Assembly (NCBI RefSeq): GCF_900142915.1 | Contig: NZ_FRCM01000001.1 | Location: 930,001-994,000 of the forward strand | Direction of reading: 5' to 3' | DNA from: Mucilaginibacter sp. OK098 | GTDB lineage: Bacteria > Bacteroidota > Bacteroidia > Sphingobacteriales > Sphingobacteriaceae | DNA length: 64,000 bases | Shown: piece by piece, positions 26,742 through 36,397 of the stretch | Layout: every line of letters starts with the position of its first letter | How positions within the stretch are numbered: the stretch's first letter is position 1 | The notes under the pieces: model-generated | Told to the model about the DNA's origin: nothing | Seen by the model: the letters and a program-made list of their open reading frames with translations, nothing else | Databases searched by the model: none | Program-made: the position numbers and the translations under genes

Positions 26742-27635
26742 ATGAACTTCAGACTACTAAAAGATAAGATCCTATCCAAACTGATGCTGGTTTTTACACT
26801 GGCATCAGTTTCTTTATTAGTGATAATCGGGATTGGCTTATACTATAAATCCATCCCGATCATCCACCGGCTTTCGTGGAGCGAGCTCATCACTTCAAGC
26901 ATCTGGAAACCATTAAAAGGCCTGTTTGGCTTTTTTCCGTTTATAATGGGTACGTTGTGGGTAACTGCTATAGCTATAGTTATTGCACTGCCATTATGTT
27001 TGCTTACAGCCTTATACATTGTTGAATATGCGCCAACCAGGGTAAAACGCATCCTTACACCTTTTGTTAACCTGCTATCGGGCATTCCCCCGGTTATATT
27101 TGGCGTTTGGGGTGTACTGTTCATTATTCCGCTTATTCAAATCTACATAGCACCGCACTTTGTTGAATTTTCAACCGGATATAGTGTTTTAGCCGGCGGA
27201 ATTGTTTTAGCAGTGATGATCTTCCCGCTAATCGTAAGTATCATAAGCGAAGTATTGCGAACTATCCCGCAGGAATTAAAAGATGCGTCACTGTCACTTG
27301 GCGCAACAAAATGGGAAACCATAAAAAAGGTGATCCTGCGTAAAGCGTTGCCGGGCATTATTGCCGCAGCGGTATTGGCAATATCCCGCGCCTTTGGCGA
27401 AACAATAGCCGTATTAATGGTTTGCGGTAATAATGCAGCTGTACCACATTCGGTGTTTGATCCGGGGTATCCCCTCCCTGCGCTAATTGCCAATAACTAT
27501 GGCGAAATGCTCTCTATTCCACTTTATGATTCGGCGCTGATGTTTGCAGCCCTGTTGCTTTTTATCATTATCCTGGTGTTTAACATTATTTCAAGGGTAA
27601 TATTGGCCCGTTTAGAAAGGAGACTTGCAGCATGA
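26742..27635 (+). CDS. pstC: Phosphate ABC transporter permease PstC
   Basis: A 297-residue inner-membrane permease with six membrane helices. The EAA motif region is QELKDASLSLGATKWETIKKVIL (landmark DASLSLGATKWET), which contacts the PstB ATPase, and AISRAFGETIAVLMVCGN is the conserved PstC transport segment with its Arg and Glu. It pairs with PstA, whose ATG overlaps its stop by 4 bp. It is separated from pstS by a hairpin repeat, which may lower its expression relative to the binding protein. Confidence 0.93.
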   Translation: MNFRLLKDKILSKLMLVFTLASVSLLVIIGIGLYYKSIPIIHRLSWSELITSSIWKPLKGLFGFFPFIMGTLWVTAIAIVIALPLCLLTALYIVEYAPTRVKRILTPFVNLLSGIPPVIFGVWGVLFIIPLIQIYIAPHFVEFSTGYSVLAGGIVLAVMIFPLIVSIISEVLRTIPQELKDASLSLGATKWETIKKVILRKALPGIIAAAVLAISRAFGETIAVLMVCGNNAAVPHSVFDPGYPLPALIANNYGEMLSIPLYDSALMFAALLLFIIILVFNIISRVILARLERRLAA

Positions 27636-28477
27636 AAAAAAGAAAATTTGAAGAGCTGTTTTTCAGGATCCTGATGGTGCTCGCAACTATACTGGTGGCC
27701 GGCAGCTTTTTCCTGATAGTTGGCACCGTATTTTTTAAAGGGTTTCATTACATGAATCTTGATATGATAACAAAAACCCCGGGCGGCGGCTTTTATATCG
27801 GGAAAGAAGGCGGTGTGCTCAATGCAATAGTCGGTTCCTTTTATGTGGCCGGTGGTGCAACTATACTCGGCTTACTGGTTAGTATCCCGGTAGCCATATT
27901 TATTAATTTATATATGGATGGTAAAAGGTTTTTATCAAACACCATTCGCATGGCCTTTGATGTATTATTCGGGATCCCATCCATTGTTTATGGCGCCTTT
28001 GGCTTTTTAATAATGGTTTATTTTGGCATCCGGGCTTCCCTGCTCGGCGGTATTATAGCGGTTACGCTGTTGGTGATCCCCATCTTGGTGCGAACACTTG
28101 ATGAAGTGATCCGTACTGTACCCTTTGAACTTCGCGATGCCGCACTTTCCCTGGGCTCAACCCGTTGGGAAACCGCTAAAGTTGTTTTAAGACAAATAAG
28201 GCCGGGAATTTTTACTGCTATATTATTATCATTCGGCAGGGCTATTGGTGATGTCGCCTCTGTGCTGTTCACTGCAGGATTCAGTGATAATGTCCCAACC
28301 TCGTTGCATGAGCCTGCCGCTACCCTGCCCCTGGCTATTTTTTTCCAGTTGGGCAGCCCAGTTGAAGAAGTGCAGGGCCGTGGCTATGCTTCAGCACTGA
28401 TATTAACCATTATTGTACTAACCATTACCATTTTATCAGATATCCTGATAAAGAAATTCTCAAAACATAAAATTTAA
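27632..28477 (+). CDS. pstA: Phosphate ABC transporter permease PstA
   Basis: A 281-residue permease with six membrane helices. Landmarks are YGAFGFLIMVYFG, the EAA loop FELRDAALSLGSTRWETAKVV (landmark DAALSLGSTRWET) and SFGRAIGDVASVLFTAGF, the PstA equivalent of the transport segment. The start ATGA overlaps the pstC stop by 4 bp, and the pstB ATG follows immediately after its own stop, indicating tight translational coupling. Confidence 0.93.
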   Translation: MKKRKFEELFFRILMVLATILVAGSFFLIVGTVFFKGFHYMNLDMITKTPGGGFYIGKEGGVLNAIVGSFYVAGGATILGLLVSIPVAIFINLYMDGKRFLSNTIRMAFDVLFGIPSIVYGAFGFLIMVYFGIRASLLGGIIAVTLLVIPILVRTLDEVIRTVPFELRDAALSLGSTRWETAKVVLRQIRPGIFTAILLSFGRAIGDVASVLFTAGFSDNVPTSLHEPAATLPLAIFFQLGSPVEEVQGRGYASALILTIIVLTITILSDILIKKFSKHKI

Positions 28478-29239
28478 ATGACTCAAACTCCACATATCAG
28501 CGTACAGCATTTAAATGTGCATATCGGCGCCCAGCATATTTTAAAGGATATCAATATCAATATTCCCGATAAAAAGGTAACATCAATTATCGGGCCGTCG
28601 GGCTGCGGGAAAACTACCTTATTAAAATCATTTAACCGTTTATGGGATAATACCGCTGATGTAAAAATAACCGGTAAGGTACTGGTTGATAACGAGGATA
28701 TTTATGCCCCAAATGCCGAAGTAACGCATATTCGTAAAAAAATGGGATTGCTTTCACAGCGTCCTTATCCCCTGCCAATGTCTATTTATGATAATGTGGC
28801 TTATGGGCCGCGCATCCATGGCATCCGTAAAAAACAGGTGTTGGATGAGTTAGTAGAAGAACAACTAAAAGCCACCGGTTTATGGAACGAGGTTAAAGAC
28901 CGTTTAAATGCTTCGGCTACGCGCTTATCCATCGGGCAGCAGCAACGCTTATGCCTTGCCCGCGGACTGGCAGTTGGACCTGAGATTATATTGGGCGATG
29001 AATCTACCTCTGCGCTTGATCCGGTTTCAACTGCAATAATCGAAGATCTTTTTATCAGCCTGAAAGAAAAATATTCTATCGTTTTGGTAACGCATATCCT
29101 CAGGCAGGCACGCAGGGTATCAGACTATATCATATTTGTTTATATGGGTAAGATCATTGAGTTTGGGCCAACTGAGGAAGTTTTATTGAACCCGAAAGAA
29201 GAGCTGACTAAAGAATATGTAAAAGGATACATAAGTTAA
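28478..29239 (+). CDS. pstB: Phosphate ABC transporter ATP-binding protein PstB
   Basis: A 253-residue ABC ATPase. The Walker A motif GPSGCGKT is at 39-46 and is followed by the PstB-typical LLKSFNRLWD. The Q-loop region LLSQRPYPLPMSIYDNVAYGPRIHG (landmark PLPMSIYDNVAYGPR) is diagnostic of PstB. The signature LSIGQQQRLCLARGLA, Walker B IILGDESTSALDP and switch His in VLVTHILRQARRVSD complete the domain. It powers uptake through PstCA. No phoU follows, although many bacteria have it next to pstB. Confidence 0.95.
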   Translation: MTQTPHISVQHLNVHIGAQHILKDININIPDKKVTSIIGPSGCGKTTLLKSFNRLWDNTADVKITGKVLVDNEDIYAPNAEVTHIRKKMGLLSQRPYPLPMSIYDNVAYGPRIHGIRKKQVLDELVEEQLKATGLWNEVKDRLNASATRLSIGQQQRLCLARGLAVGPEIILGDESTSALDPVSTAIIEDLFISLKEKYSIVLVTHILRQARRVSDYIIFVYMGKIIEFGPTEEVLLNPKEELTKEYVKGYIS

Positions 29240-29715
29240 TTCTATAAATTAACTTGCGTTTGTCAGTAGTCTTGAGATATGAAACATGTTGAAATTCAGC
29301 ACATTGCGATCTTATTGCTAAAAAAACGCAAAAACAAATACGCTGATTATCAAGTAATTACAATATGTAAAAATGTTAATATATTGACAATCAAAGTGTT
29401 TCAAGGTGTTCCACCTCCGTTCCGCGGTAAAAGTGGAACGCTTTGCCGTGTGGATACACAGACTTGCGCTTCGCCTCAACGCTGTCGGAGGAGGACATGA
29501 GGTGAGATGGCCGTTTGCTTATGTCGGACTTACGGTAAATTAATGCCTTTTTAATTAAAAAACCATCAAATTTTAATTATTTATACCCAGTTATGAATAA
29601 AATAAATACAAAAGTGCAATTTATCACTGAATTACTATTGGTTTTATATTAAATCGTATTAAAACCACAACTTTTGCCATAATATAGCCGTATATTGCAC
29701 CATTTATTATCATAA
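29240..29715. other. 476-bp gap between pstB and proB with a GC-richer patch
   Basis: Most of the gap is AT-rich. Bases 29396-29520 are visibly richer in G+C and contain repeated words GTGGAAC / GCGGAAC in both orientations (GTTCCAC at 29408-29414, GTTCCGC at 29419-29425, GTGGAAC at 29433-29439) and a CCTCCG / CGGAGG pair. A plus-strand frame (29279-29500, 73 codons) and a minus-strand frame (29391-29498, 35 codons) cross the patch; neither resembles a known family. It could be a decayed repeat element. Near proB, TTTTG at 29672 and TATATTGC at 29691 form a weak promoter-like pair. Confidence 0.45.
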
Positions 29716-30795
29716 ATGGCCTATAATTACCAAAGAATTATTATTAAGATCGGGTCGAACGTATTGACCCAAAAGGATGGTTTGCCTGATCAAAATCGCA
29801 TCAATCACCTGGTTGAGCAAATTGCTAAAATAAAACGACAGGGTATTGAAGTTGTATTGGTTTCATCTGGCGCAGTAGCATCAGGAAGAAGTTTAATTAC
29901 CATTTCTGAAAAATTTGATTCCATTGCCACCCGGCAACTGTTTGCTTCTATAGGCCAGGTAAAACTAATCAACACTTATGCCCAGCAGTTTGAAAAATAT
30001 AATATCCTTTGCTCGCAGGTATTGGTAACAAAAGAAGATTTCAGAGACAGGCTGCATTACCTGAACATGAAAAACTGCTTGAAGATCCTCTTACAGCATC
30101 ACGTTATCCCTGTGGTAAATGAAAACGATGTGGTTTCGGTCACCGAATTGATGTTTACTGATAATGATGAACTGGCGGGCTTAATCGCCTCCATGTTAAA
30201 TGCGCAGGCACTTATCGTACTAACTAATGTAGATGGCATTTATGATGGCAACCCGGATACAGAAGGTGCAAAAGTAATTGAAGAGGTAAGCGGTAAACAC
30301 GTTGATTTTTCAGCTTTTGTAAGTAGTGGTCGTTCACAGTTTGGTCGTGGTGGTATGATCACCAAATCAACCATGGCGCAAAAAACAGCTCAATTGGGCA
30401 TTGCAGTTCATATAGCTAACGGCACAAGGGAAAATATTTTGGTTGATGTGCTCGATAACAAAGTGCCCCACACCTACTTCGTCCCAAACAGGTCAGCATC
30501 CGGGAAAAAGAAATGGATAGCTCATGCAGGCAATTTTGCTAAAGGCATAGTACAGGTTAATGAGGGTGCTAAAGCTGCCCTTACATCTGCAAAAGCGTCC
30601 AGCCTGCTTCCAGTTGGTGTAATTAATATTATATCAGGCTTTAAAAAAGGTGAAATAATTAAGCTGGTTGATGAAAACAATAAACCGATTGGTTTAGGCA
30701 TTGCAGAATATGGCTCAGATAAAGCTGCGGAAATGATCGGGCAAAAAAATCAAAAAGCACTCATACATTATGATTATCTTTACTTAGAATGTTAA
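29716..30795 (+). CDS. proB: Glutamate 5-kinase
   Basis: A 359-residue enzyme that phosphorylates glutamate in the first step of proline synthesis. The N-terminal amino acid kinase domain shows [24 protein letters not shown] and the substrate loop [24 protein letters not shown] (landmark [16 protein letters not shown]). The [16 protein letters not shown] segment is also present. The C-terminal PUA domain (about 270-359) is typical of the longer bacterial form. The stop overlaps proA by 7 bp, making a proBA operon. Confidence 0.96.
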   Translation: MAYNYQRIIIKIGSNVLTQKDGLPDQNRINHLVEQIAKIKRQGIEVVLVSSGAVASGRSLITISEKFDSIATRQLFASIGQVKLINTYAQQFEKYNILCSQVLVTKEDFRDRLHYLNMKNCLKILLQHHVIPVVNENDVVSVTELMFTDNDELAGLIASMLNAQALIVLTNVDGIYDGNPDTEGAKVIEEVSGKHVDFSAFVSSGRSQFGRGGMITKSTMAQKTAQLGIAVHIANGTRENILVDVLDNKVPHTYFVPNRSASGKKKWIAHAGNFAKGIVQVNEGAKAALTSAKASSLLPVGVINIISGFKKGEIIKLVDENNKPIGLGIAEYGSDKAAEMIGQKNQKALIHYDYLYLEC

Positions 30796-32036
30796 ATCGC
30801 TATAATTCATATTTTGAAAACGCCCGTTCTGCAAGCAGAAAAAGCGCTTCCCCGGTTATCATCAACCAGGTATTGAATGATTTGGCGGATGCTGCCGTAG
30901 CCCAAACCAATTATCTATTACTGGAAAACCAAAAAGATCTTGACCTGATGGATCAAAAAGATCCAAAATATGATCGTTTAAAGCTTACGTCCGAACGGAT
31001 TGCCGATATAGCCAAGGAAATAAGAAATATTGCCTTGCTGGAAAGCCCTTTGGGACAAATATTTTCGGATAAAACAATGCCTAATGGTTTGCAGATCTCT
31101 AAAGTAAGGGTTCCGCTTGGTATTGTCGGCGTTATTTACGAAGCCCGGCCAAATGTAACATTTGACGTATTTTCCCTTTGCTTTAAAACCGGGAACGTTT
31201 GTATTTTAAAGGGTGGCAGCGATGCCGACCATTCCAATAGAGCCATTATTTCTATTATTCATCAGGTTTTATCAGACCATGAAATTGATATTAATAAAGC
31301 CATATTGCTCCCTGCAGAACGTGAAGCCACTGATGCACTATTAAATGCTATTGGTTATGTTGATGTTCTAATCCCAAGGGGGAGCCAGCAATTAATTGAC
31401 CATGTGCGCAATAATAGCAAAGTGCCTGTAATTGAAACAGGGGCCGGTATTGTACATACTTATTTTGATGAATTTGGTGACCTGGAAAAAGGCGCTAACA
31501 TAATATTCAATGCCAAAACCCGCCGTGTAAGCGTATGTAACGCGCTGGATTGTTTAATTGTTCATTACAGCCGCTTACGTGATTTGCCAAAACTGGTGAA
31601 ATTGTTAGGTGAAAAAAATGTCACGCTTTATGCAGATAAAACTGCTTTTATGATCCTCAAAGGCCATTATCCTGATGCACATCTAAGTCATGCCAGGCCT
31701 GAGCATTTTGGAACTGAATTTTTATCAATGACATTAGCGGTTAAAGTTGTTGAGAGTTTTGAAGATGCGCTTGACCATATAGCGCAATACAGCTCAAAAC
31801 ATAGCGAAGCCATTATATCAGAAGATGCGGAACGGGCAGAAACCTTTTTAAACCAGGTTGATGCTGCGGCTGTTTATGTAAATGCCTCTACTGCGTTTAC
31901 AGATGGTGCACAATTTGGTTTAGGTGCTGAAATTGGTATAAGCACCCAAAAATTACATGCCCGTGGCCCTATGGGACTGGAAGAATTAACCAGTTACAAA
32001 TGGGTTGTAAGAGGAAGCGGGCAGGTAAGGCCTTAA
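30789..32036 (+). CDS. proA: Gamma-glutamyl phosphate reductase
   Basis: A 415-residue NADPH-dependent reductase of the aldehyde dehydrogenase superfamily, second step of proline synthesis. Conserved parts are [20 protein letters not shown] (landmark GVIYEARPN), [11 protein letters not shown], the catalytic Cys in [16 protein letters not shown], and [35 protein letters not shown] near the end (landmark [10 protein letters not shown]). The ATG overlaps the proB stop by 7 bp, so the two enzymes, which may channel the unstable acyl phosphate, are cotranslated. Confidence 0.97.
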   Translation: MLNRYNSYFENARSASRKSASPVIINQVLNDLADAAVAQTNYLLLENQKDLDLMDQKDPKYDRLKLTSERIADIAKEIRNIALLESPLGQIFSDKTMPNGLQISKVRVPLGIVGVIYEARPNVTFDVFSLCFKTGNVCILKGGSDADHSNRAIISIIHQVLSDHEIDINKAILLPAEREATDALLNAIGYVDVLIPRGSQQLIDHVRNNSKVPVIETGAGIVHTYFDEFGDLEKGANIIFNAKTRRVSVCNALDCLIVHYSRLRDLPKLVKLLGEKNVTLYADKTAFMILKGHYPDAHLSHARPEHFGTEFLSMTLAVKVVESFEDALDHIAQYSSKHSEAIISEDAERAETFLNQVDAAAVYVNASTAFTDGAQFGLGAEIGISTQKLHARGPMGLEELTSYKWVVRGSGQVRP

Positions 32037-32094
32037 ATTCACTACATTTTACCATATCCTGACTTACACTGTCTTAACATAAATATCAAAACGG

Positions 32095-32102
32095 TATCTT
32101 TG
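32095..32102 (+). promoter_or_regulatory. -7 promoter element of mnmA
   Basis: TATCTTTG is an exact TAnnTTTG match, seven bases before the mnmA ATG at 32110. No convincing -33 element is seen. Confidence 0.65.
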
Positions 32103-32109
32103 CAAAATT

Positions 32110-33198
32110 ATGAGTAAGCACGGCAGGATCTTAGTGGCAATGAGTGGTGGAGTTGATAGTTCAGTAGCGGCAGTTATGCTGCATGAACAGGGCTATGAAG
32201 TTATTGGGCTTACCATGAAAACCTGGGACTATGCTTCATCAGGCGGAAGCTCGAAAGAAACCGGTTGCTGCAGCCTGGATAGCATTAACGACGCTCGCGC
32301 TTTAGCCGTTGGTTATGGCTTCCCCCACTATATCCTGGATATAAGAAGTGAATTTGGCGATTTTGTGATCGACAATTTTGTTGATGAATATCTTGCCGGA
32401 CGTACGCCTAACCCTTGTGTTTTATGCAATACTCATATAAAATGGGAAGCGCTTTTAAAACGAGCAGATAAACTGGATTGCGAATTTATAGCAACGGGCC
32501 ACTATGCTAATATCCGTTTGCAGGATAGTGGCAGGTATGTAATATCGAAGGGTAAAGACGAAAATAAAGATCAGTCGTACGTACTTTGGGGCGTATCGCA
32601 AAAAAACCTTGCCCGTACAAAATTCCCGTTGGGAAGTTTCTCAAAACCCGAGATCAGGCAGATGGCTATGGATATGGGCCAGGTTGAGCTTGCCGGTAAA
32701 AGCGAAAGCTACGAAATTTGCTTTGTGCCGGATAACGACTATAGGTCCTTTCTAAGACACAAAGTGGAAGACCTTGAAACAAGGGTTGCCGGCGGTAACT
32801 TTGTTTTAACAGACGGCACTATAGTAGGTAAACACCAGGGATATCCGTTTTATACTATAGGCCAGCGTAAAGGTTTGGGCATTGCTTTGGGGCATCCTAT
32901 GTTTGTAACCAGCATTCAGCCAGAAACCAATACCGTTGTATTAGGGACCGTTGATGAACTGGAACGCAAACAGGCATGGGTTAAAAACCTCAACCTGGTT
33001 AAATACGAAACCATTACAGAACCAATTGAAGCGGTTACTAAAATAAGATATAAGGATGCGGGCACCCAAAGCACCATTGTACAAATGGGCCAGCATATGA
33101 AAGTTGATTTCCATCATTCCGTATCAGGTATCGCTCCTGGCCAGTCTGCTGTATTTTATGAAGGCAATGATTTGCTGGGCGGTGGTTTTTTGATGTGA
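32110..33198 (+). CDS. mnmA: tRNA-specific 2-thiouridylase MnmA
   Basis: A 362-residue enzyme that thiolates U34 of tRNAs for Lys, Glu and Gln. The PP-loop MSGGVDSS (11-18) adenylates the base. The catalytic cysteines are Cys103 (NPCVLCN) and Cys204 (YEICFVPDND), which form the persulfide/disulfide pair. GHYANIR and DQSYVLWGV are family landmarks, and the C-terminal beta-barrel includes the HQGYPFYTIGQRKGLGI region (landmark YTIGQRKGLG). Length is normal. It has its own promoter and is followed by a repeat tract. Confidence 0.97.
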   Translation: MSKHGRILVAMSGGVDSSVAAVMLHEQGYEVIGLTMKTWDYASSGGSSKETGCCSLDSINDARALAVGYGFPHYILDIRSEFGDFVIDNFVDEYLAGRTPNPCVLCNTHIKWEALLKRADKLDCEFIATGHYANIRLQDSGRYVISKGKDENKDQSYVLWGVSQKNLARTKFPLGSFSKPEIRQMAMDMGQVELAGKSESYEICFVPDNDYRSFLRHKVEDLETRVAGGNFVLTDGTIVGKHQGYPFYTIGQRKGLGIALGHPMFVTSIQPETNTVVLGTVDELERKQAWVKNLNLVKYETITEPIEAVTKIRYKDAGTQSTIVQMGQHMKVDFHHSVSGIAPGQSAVFYEGNDLLGGGFLM

Positions 33199-33331
33199 TT
33201 AGGTTGGAGAAAGTTGTAAGTGTTGTAAAAGTTGTAGTGGTTGAAATCTTCCACTTTTACAACACATTTACTTTAACAATTACAACCCTTACAGCCTCTT
33301 CAACACTTACAACAAGCATCAACTTTCCAAC
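33197..33331. repeat. GTTGTAA-family inverted tract between mnmA and topA
   Basis: The left part repeats GTTGGAGAAAGTTGTAAGTG, TTGTAAAAGTTGTAGTGG. The right part repeats the reverse complement words (ACTTTTACAACAC, TTACAACCCTTACAG, CAACACTTACAAC). A perfect 13-base pair of arms is GTTGTAAGTGTTG at 33213-33225 and its complement at 33301-33313. It fills most of the 199-bp gap. Confidence 0.7.
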
Positions 33332-33397
33332 GCTTTAAGAAAAAACAAATTTGCGTTTCGCTTTCTTTATGTTTTATTTGCAAAAAAAACTGCTTAA

Positions 33398-35791
33398 ATG
33401 GCTAAAAATTTACTCATAGTTGAATCTCCGGCGAAAGCCAAAACCATCGAGGGATACCTTGGCAAAGACTTTACAGTTAAGTCGAGTTATGGGCATATCC
33501 GCGATTTGGTTAAATCTGATGATGCCATTGATATTGCAAATAACTTTAAACAAAACTATGAAGTTCCTGCCGATAAGAAGCAGGTTGTCAGTGAATTAAA
33601 GAAATTGGCTAAAGAGGCAGATATGGTATGGCTTGCATCGGACGAGGACCGTGAAGGGGAAGCTATTTCCTGGCATTTGTTTGAAACATTAGGCCTAAAA
33701 GATGCTACTACTAAGCGGATCGTCTTTCATGAGATAACCAAGCCGGCCATTCTAAGAGCAATTGAAACACCAAGAAAAATAGATTATAATTTAGTAAACG
33801 CTCAACAGGCTCGCCGGGTGCTTGATAGATTAGTAGGTTTTGAACTCTCTCCTGTTTTGTGGAAAAAAGTAAAACCATCACTTTCTGCAGGCCGCGTGCA
33901 ATCTGTTGCCGTTAGGTTAATAGTTGACAGGGAGCGTGAGATCAATAAATTTAAATCAGAAGCAGCCTTTAAAATAGTTGCCATTTTTGGTAAAGGCAGA
34001 GATGCATTTAAAGCTGAGCTGCCTGAACGTTATGCACAACAGGAAGATGCGGAAAAGTTTTTGCAGGATTGCCTAGGTGCCGACTTTGATGTAAAATCAT
34101 TAGAAACCCGCCCCGCAAAACGTTCACCCGCCGCGCCTTTTACTACCTCAACCCTGCAGCAGGAAGCCAGCCGTAAATTAGGCTATTCAGTTTCGCGTAC
34201 GATGCAGGTTGCACAAAAGCTATATGAAGCCGGGCATATCACTTATATGCGTACCGATTCGGTTAACTTGTCAGACACCGCACTAAATGCAGCTGCCGAT
34301 GAAATTGTATCCGCTTATGGCGACAAATACCATCAGCACAGAACATATAAAACCAAGAGTGCCAGCGCACAAGAGGCCCACGAAGCTATCAGGCCTACTT
34401 ATTTTAACAAGCATTCCATCCAGGGCGATTCAAGCGAGGTTCGCTTATATGAGCTGATCTGGAAACGTGCAATCGCTTCACAAATGAGCGAGGCGCAGTT
34501 TGAAAAAACAACCGCAAAGATCAGTATCTCAACCCGTAAGGAAGATCTGGTTGCCAACGGCGAAGTGATGAAGTTTGATGGTTTCCTAAAAGTTTACCTT
34601 GAATCGAGCGATGACGAGGAAGATAACTTGCAGGATGGTGAAAATGCAATGCTGCCGCCTTTAACAAGAGGACAACGGTTGGCTTTACAGGAAATGTCAG
34701 CCACAGAACGTTTCTCCCGTCCGCCGGCAAGATATACCGAAGCCAGTTTGGTTAAAAAATTGGAAGAGCTGGGCATTGGCAGACCATCAACCTACGCCCC
34801 TACTATCTCTACTGTTCAAAACCGTGGATATGTGGTTAAGGAAGAACGCGAAGGCAAGCAAAGGGCTTTCCGTGTTTTAACGCTTAAAGCGGATAAAATA
34901 ACCAAAGACGAAAAAATTGAAAACACAGGCGCCGAACGTGGTAAACTGTTTCCTACAGACATAGGTGCTGTAGTAAATGATTTCCTGGTTCTGCACTTTA
35001 ATGATATTGTAGACTTTAACTTTACGGCAAGCGTTGAAAAACAATTTGACGAAATAGCCCAGGGCCTAAAAGAATGGACCGAAATGCTCCACTCTTTTTA
35101 TACGCCGTTCCATAAAGAGGTTGAAAACACCACGCAAACAGCAACCAAGGCAACCGGCGAACGCGAGTTGGGCGTACACCCGGAAAGCGGCAAAAAAATG
35201 TCAGTACGGATTGGCAGATATGGACCTTTTGTCCAGGTTGGCGAGAACGCGACCGACGAAGAGCCCGAAAAACCGCTTTATGCAAGCCTCCGCACCGGGC
35301 AGAGCATTGAAACCATAACGATTGAAGAAGCACTTGAACTATTTAAGCTGCCGAAAAAGGTTGGTTTCTTTGAAGATAAAGACATGACCGTTGCCATAGG
35401 CAAATTCGGCCCATATATAAGGCATAACAGTGCATTCGTTTCATTACCAAAAGGAATTGATCCGCTTGATGTTACGGAAGAACAGGCGATAGAGCTAATT
35501 CTTGATAAACGTAAAAGAGATGCTGAAAAGCTGATCAAGACGTTTGATGAGGACCCGACCATGAAGGTTTTAAATGGCAGATGGGGCCCTTATATCGAAT
35601 TCGATAAATTAAACGTTAAGATTCCAAAAGATAAAGATCCTTTAACGCTCACATACGAGGAGTGTAAAGCCCTGGCCGATGCAACCCCGAAAGACGTCAA
35701 AAAAGGACGCTTCGGAAAAACTGCGGCAGCGGCCAAACCAGCTGCCAAAAAAGCTCCTGCTAAGAAAAAAGCGGTGGCGAAAAAAAAATAG
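33398..35791 (+). CDS. topA: DNA topoisomerase I
   Basis: A 797-residue type IA topoisomerase that relaxes negative supercoils. The TOPRIM domain starts at the N-terminus (LIVESPAKAKTIEGYLG) and holds the acidic DxDxE motif in WLASDEDREGEAISWH. LSAGRVQSVAVRLIVDRE and the active-site Tyr in HITYMRTDSVNLS form the core; EELGIGRPSTYAPTISTV is also conserved. Zinc fingers of the E. coli type are absent. The C-terminus instead has repeated G-R-Y/F-G-P-Y/F-hydrophobic modules (about 600-770) and ends in an Ala/Lys-rich tail (AAKPAAKKAPAKKKA) suited to DNA binding. Confidence 0.97.
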   Translation: MAKNLLIVESPAKAKTIEGYLGKDFTVKSSYGHIRDLVKSDDAIDIANNFKQNYEVPADKKQVVSELKKLAKEADMVWLASDEDREGEAISWHLFETLGLKDATTKRIVFHEITKPAILRAIETPRKIDYNLVNAQQARRVLDRLVGFELSPVLWKKVKPSLSAGRVQSVAVRLIVDREREINKFKSEAAFKIVAIFGKGRDAFKAELPERYAQQEDAEKFLQDCLGADFDVKSLETRPAKRSPAAPFTTSTLQQEASRKLGYSVSRTMQVAQKLYEAGHITYMRTDSVNLSDTALNAAADEIVSAYGDKYHQHRTYKTKSASAQEAHEAIRPTYFNKHSIQGDSSEVRLYELIWKRAIASQMSEAQFEKTTAKISISTRKEDLVANGEVMKFDGFLKVYLESSDDEEDNLQDGENAMLPPLTRGQRLALQEMSATERFSRPPARYTEASLVKKLEELGIGRPSTYAPTISTVQNRGYVVKEEREGKQRAFRVLTLKADKITKDEKIENTGAERGKLFPTDIGAVVNDFLVLHFNDIVDFNFTASVEKQFDEIAQGLKEWTEMLHSFYTPFHKEVENTTQTATKATGERELGVHPESGKKMSVRIGRYGPFVQVGENATDEEPEKPLYASLRTGQSIETITIEEALELFKLPKKVGFFEDKDMTVAIGKFGPYIRHNSAFVSLPKGIDPLDVTEEQAIELILDKRKRDAEKLIKTFDEDPTMKVLNGRWGPYIEFDKLNVKIPKDKDPLTLTYEECKALADATPKDVKKGRFGKTAAAAKPAAKKAPAKKKAVAKKK

Positions 35792-35885
35792 ATTAGTTGA
35801 TTAGGTTGATTGAGTGAGCGGTTGATTAAGTTTTTACTTTTCAAACTCAATCAACCTAATCTAATCCGATCAACTTAATCAACCC
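35791..35885. repeat. GTTGATT-family perfect inverted tract after topA
   Basis: GATTAGGTTGATTGAGT at 35799-35815 and its exact complement at 35845-35861 form 17-base arms with a 29-base spacer. Further GTTGATTAAG words lie on both sides. The same 17-mer recurs at 51213-51229 in another gap. Confidence 0.75.
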
Positions 35886-35889
35886 AAAG

Positions 35890-36294
35890 ATGATAAAAGA
35901 CCTGCCCAAAAACGTAGTAAAAGATATTGCTATAGCGGTAGCGCTGGAGAAAGAGAGCGTTGAAAGTAAAATATGGTATGTTTATTTGATTAATCTTAAA
36001 AACATACCAATTGAAAATGTGCTGATCACATCAAAAGGTTATGGTGAAAAAGATGGCGTACCGGTTAAAACCTCGGTACTGCGCCATATGATCCCGGTTG
36101 TTGAAAGCAACTCCTTTAAGCTTATTGAACCCATTGATGAGCAAACCTTTGGGCTTAATAATGAATATTGGCTAAGCTATTATATCGGCAAAGATATCTA
36201 CGACAAAAAATTCATCTTTTTACCCGAAAGCATTGTTGAAATGAATTTTACAAGGCTGCCTGTAATAAATAAGGTTGGGGTAATGATACTATAA
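35890..36294 (+). CDS. Conserved hypothetical protein
   Basis: A 134-residue soluble protein without signal peptide or membrane segment. I believe homologues exist in related Sphingobacteriaceae, sometimes labelled as phenylalanyl-tRNA synthetase alpha subunit, but nothing here resembles a synthetase. The sequence is beta-rich, with the segments WYVYLINLKNIPIENVLITS, LRHMIPVVESNSFKLIEP and the ending NKVGVMIL. Function unknown. It starts 5 bp after a hairpin repeat. Confidence 0.7.
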   Translation: MIKDLPKNVVKDIAIAVALEKESVESKIWYVYLINLKNIPIENVLITSKGYGEKDGVPVKTSVLRHMIPVVESNSFKLIEPIDEQTFGLNNEYWLSYYIGKDIYDKKFIFLPESIVEMNFTRLPVINKVGVMIL

Positions 36295-36308
36295 ATCCCA
36301 AGTTCTTA

Positions 36309-36340
36309 CTTCCGAAATCGAACTTCCGAATTCCGAAATA
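36309..36340 (+). repeat. CCGAAATCG-family tract
   Basis: CTTCCGAAATCGAACTTCCG then AATTCCGAAAT repeats the word TTCCGAAAT. It lies before the alpha-2-macroglobulin gene and has no inverted partner. The same words occur inside prmC at 10841. Confidence 0.6.
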
Positions 36341-36397
36341 AAAAATTATTTATTGTCATTAATTTCATAATTTACATGATAATAAATCAACCTATTT

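Noticed and set aside
29279..29500. 73-codon plus-strand frame after pstB
   Set aside because: Composition shifts abruptly at the GC-richer patch, no family is recognised, and a frame also exists on the other strand. Treated as a chance frame over a repeat-like patch.
33197..33331. CRISPR array
   Set aside because: Word spacing is irregular, words vary, there are no spacer-sized unique units, and no cas genes are nearby.
35022..35333. 103-codon frame antisense to topA
   Set aside because: It lies wholly inside a well-supported gene, has no family resemblance and no promoter.
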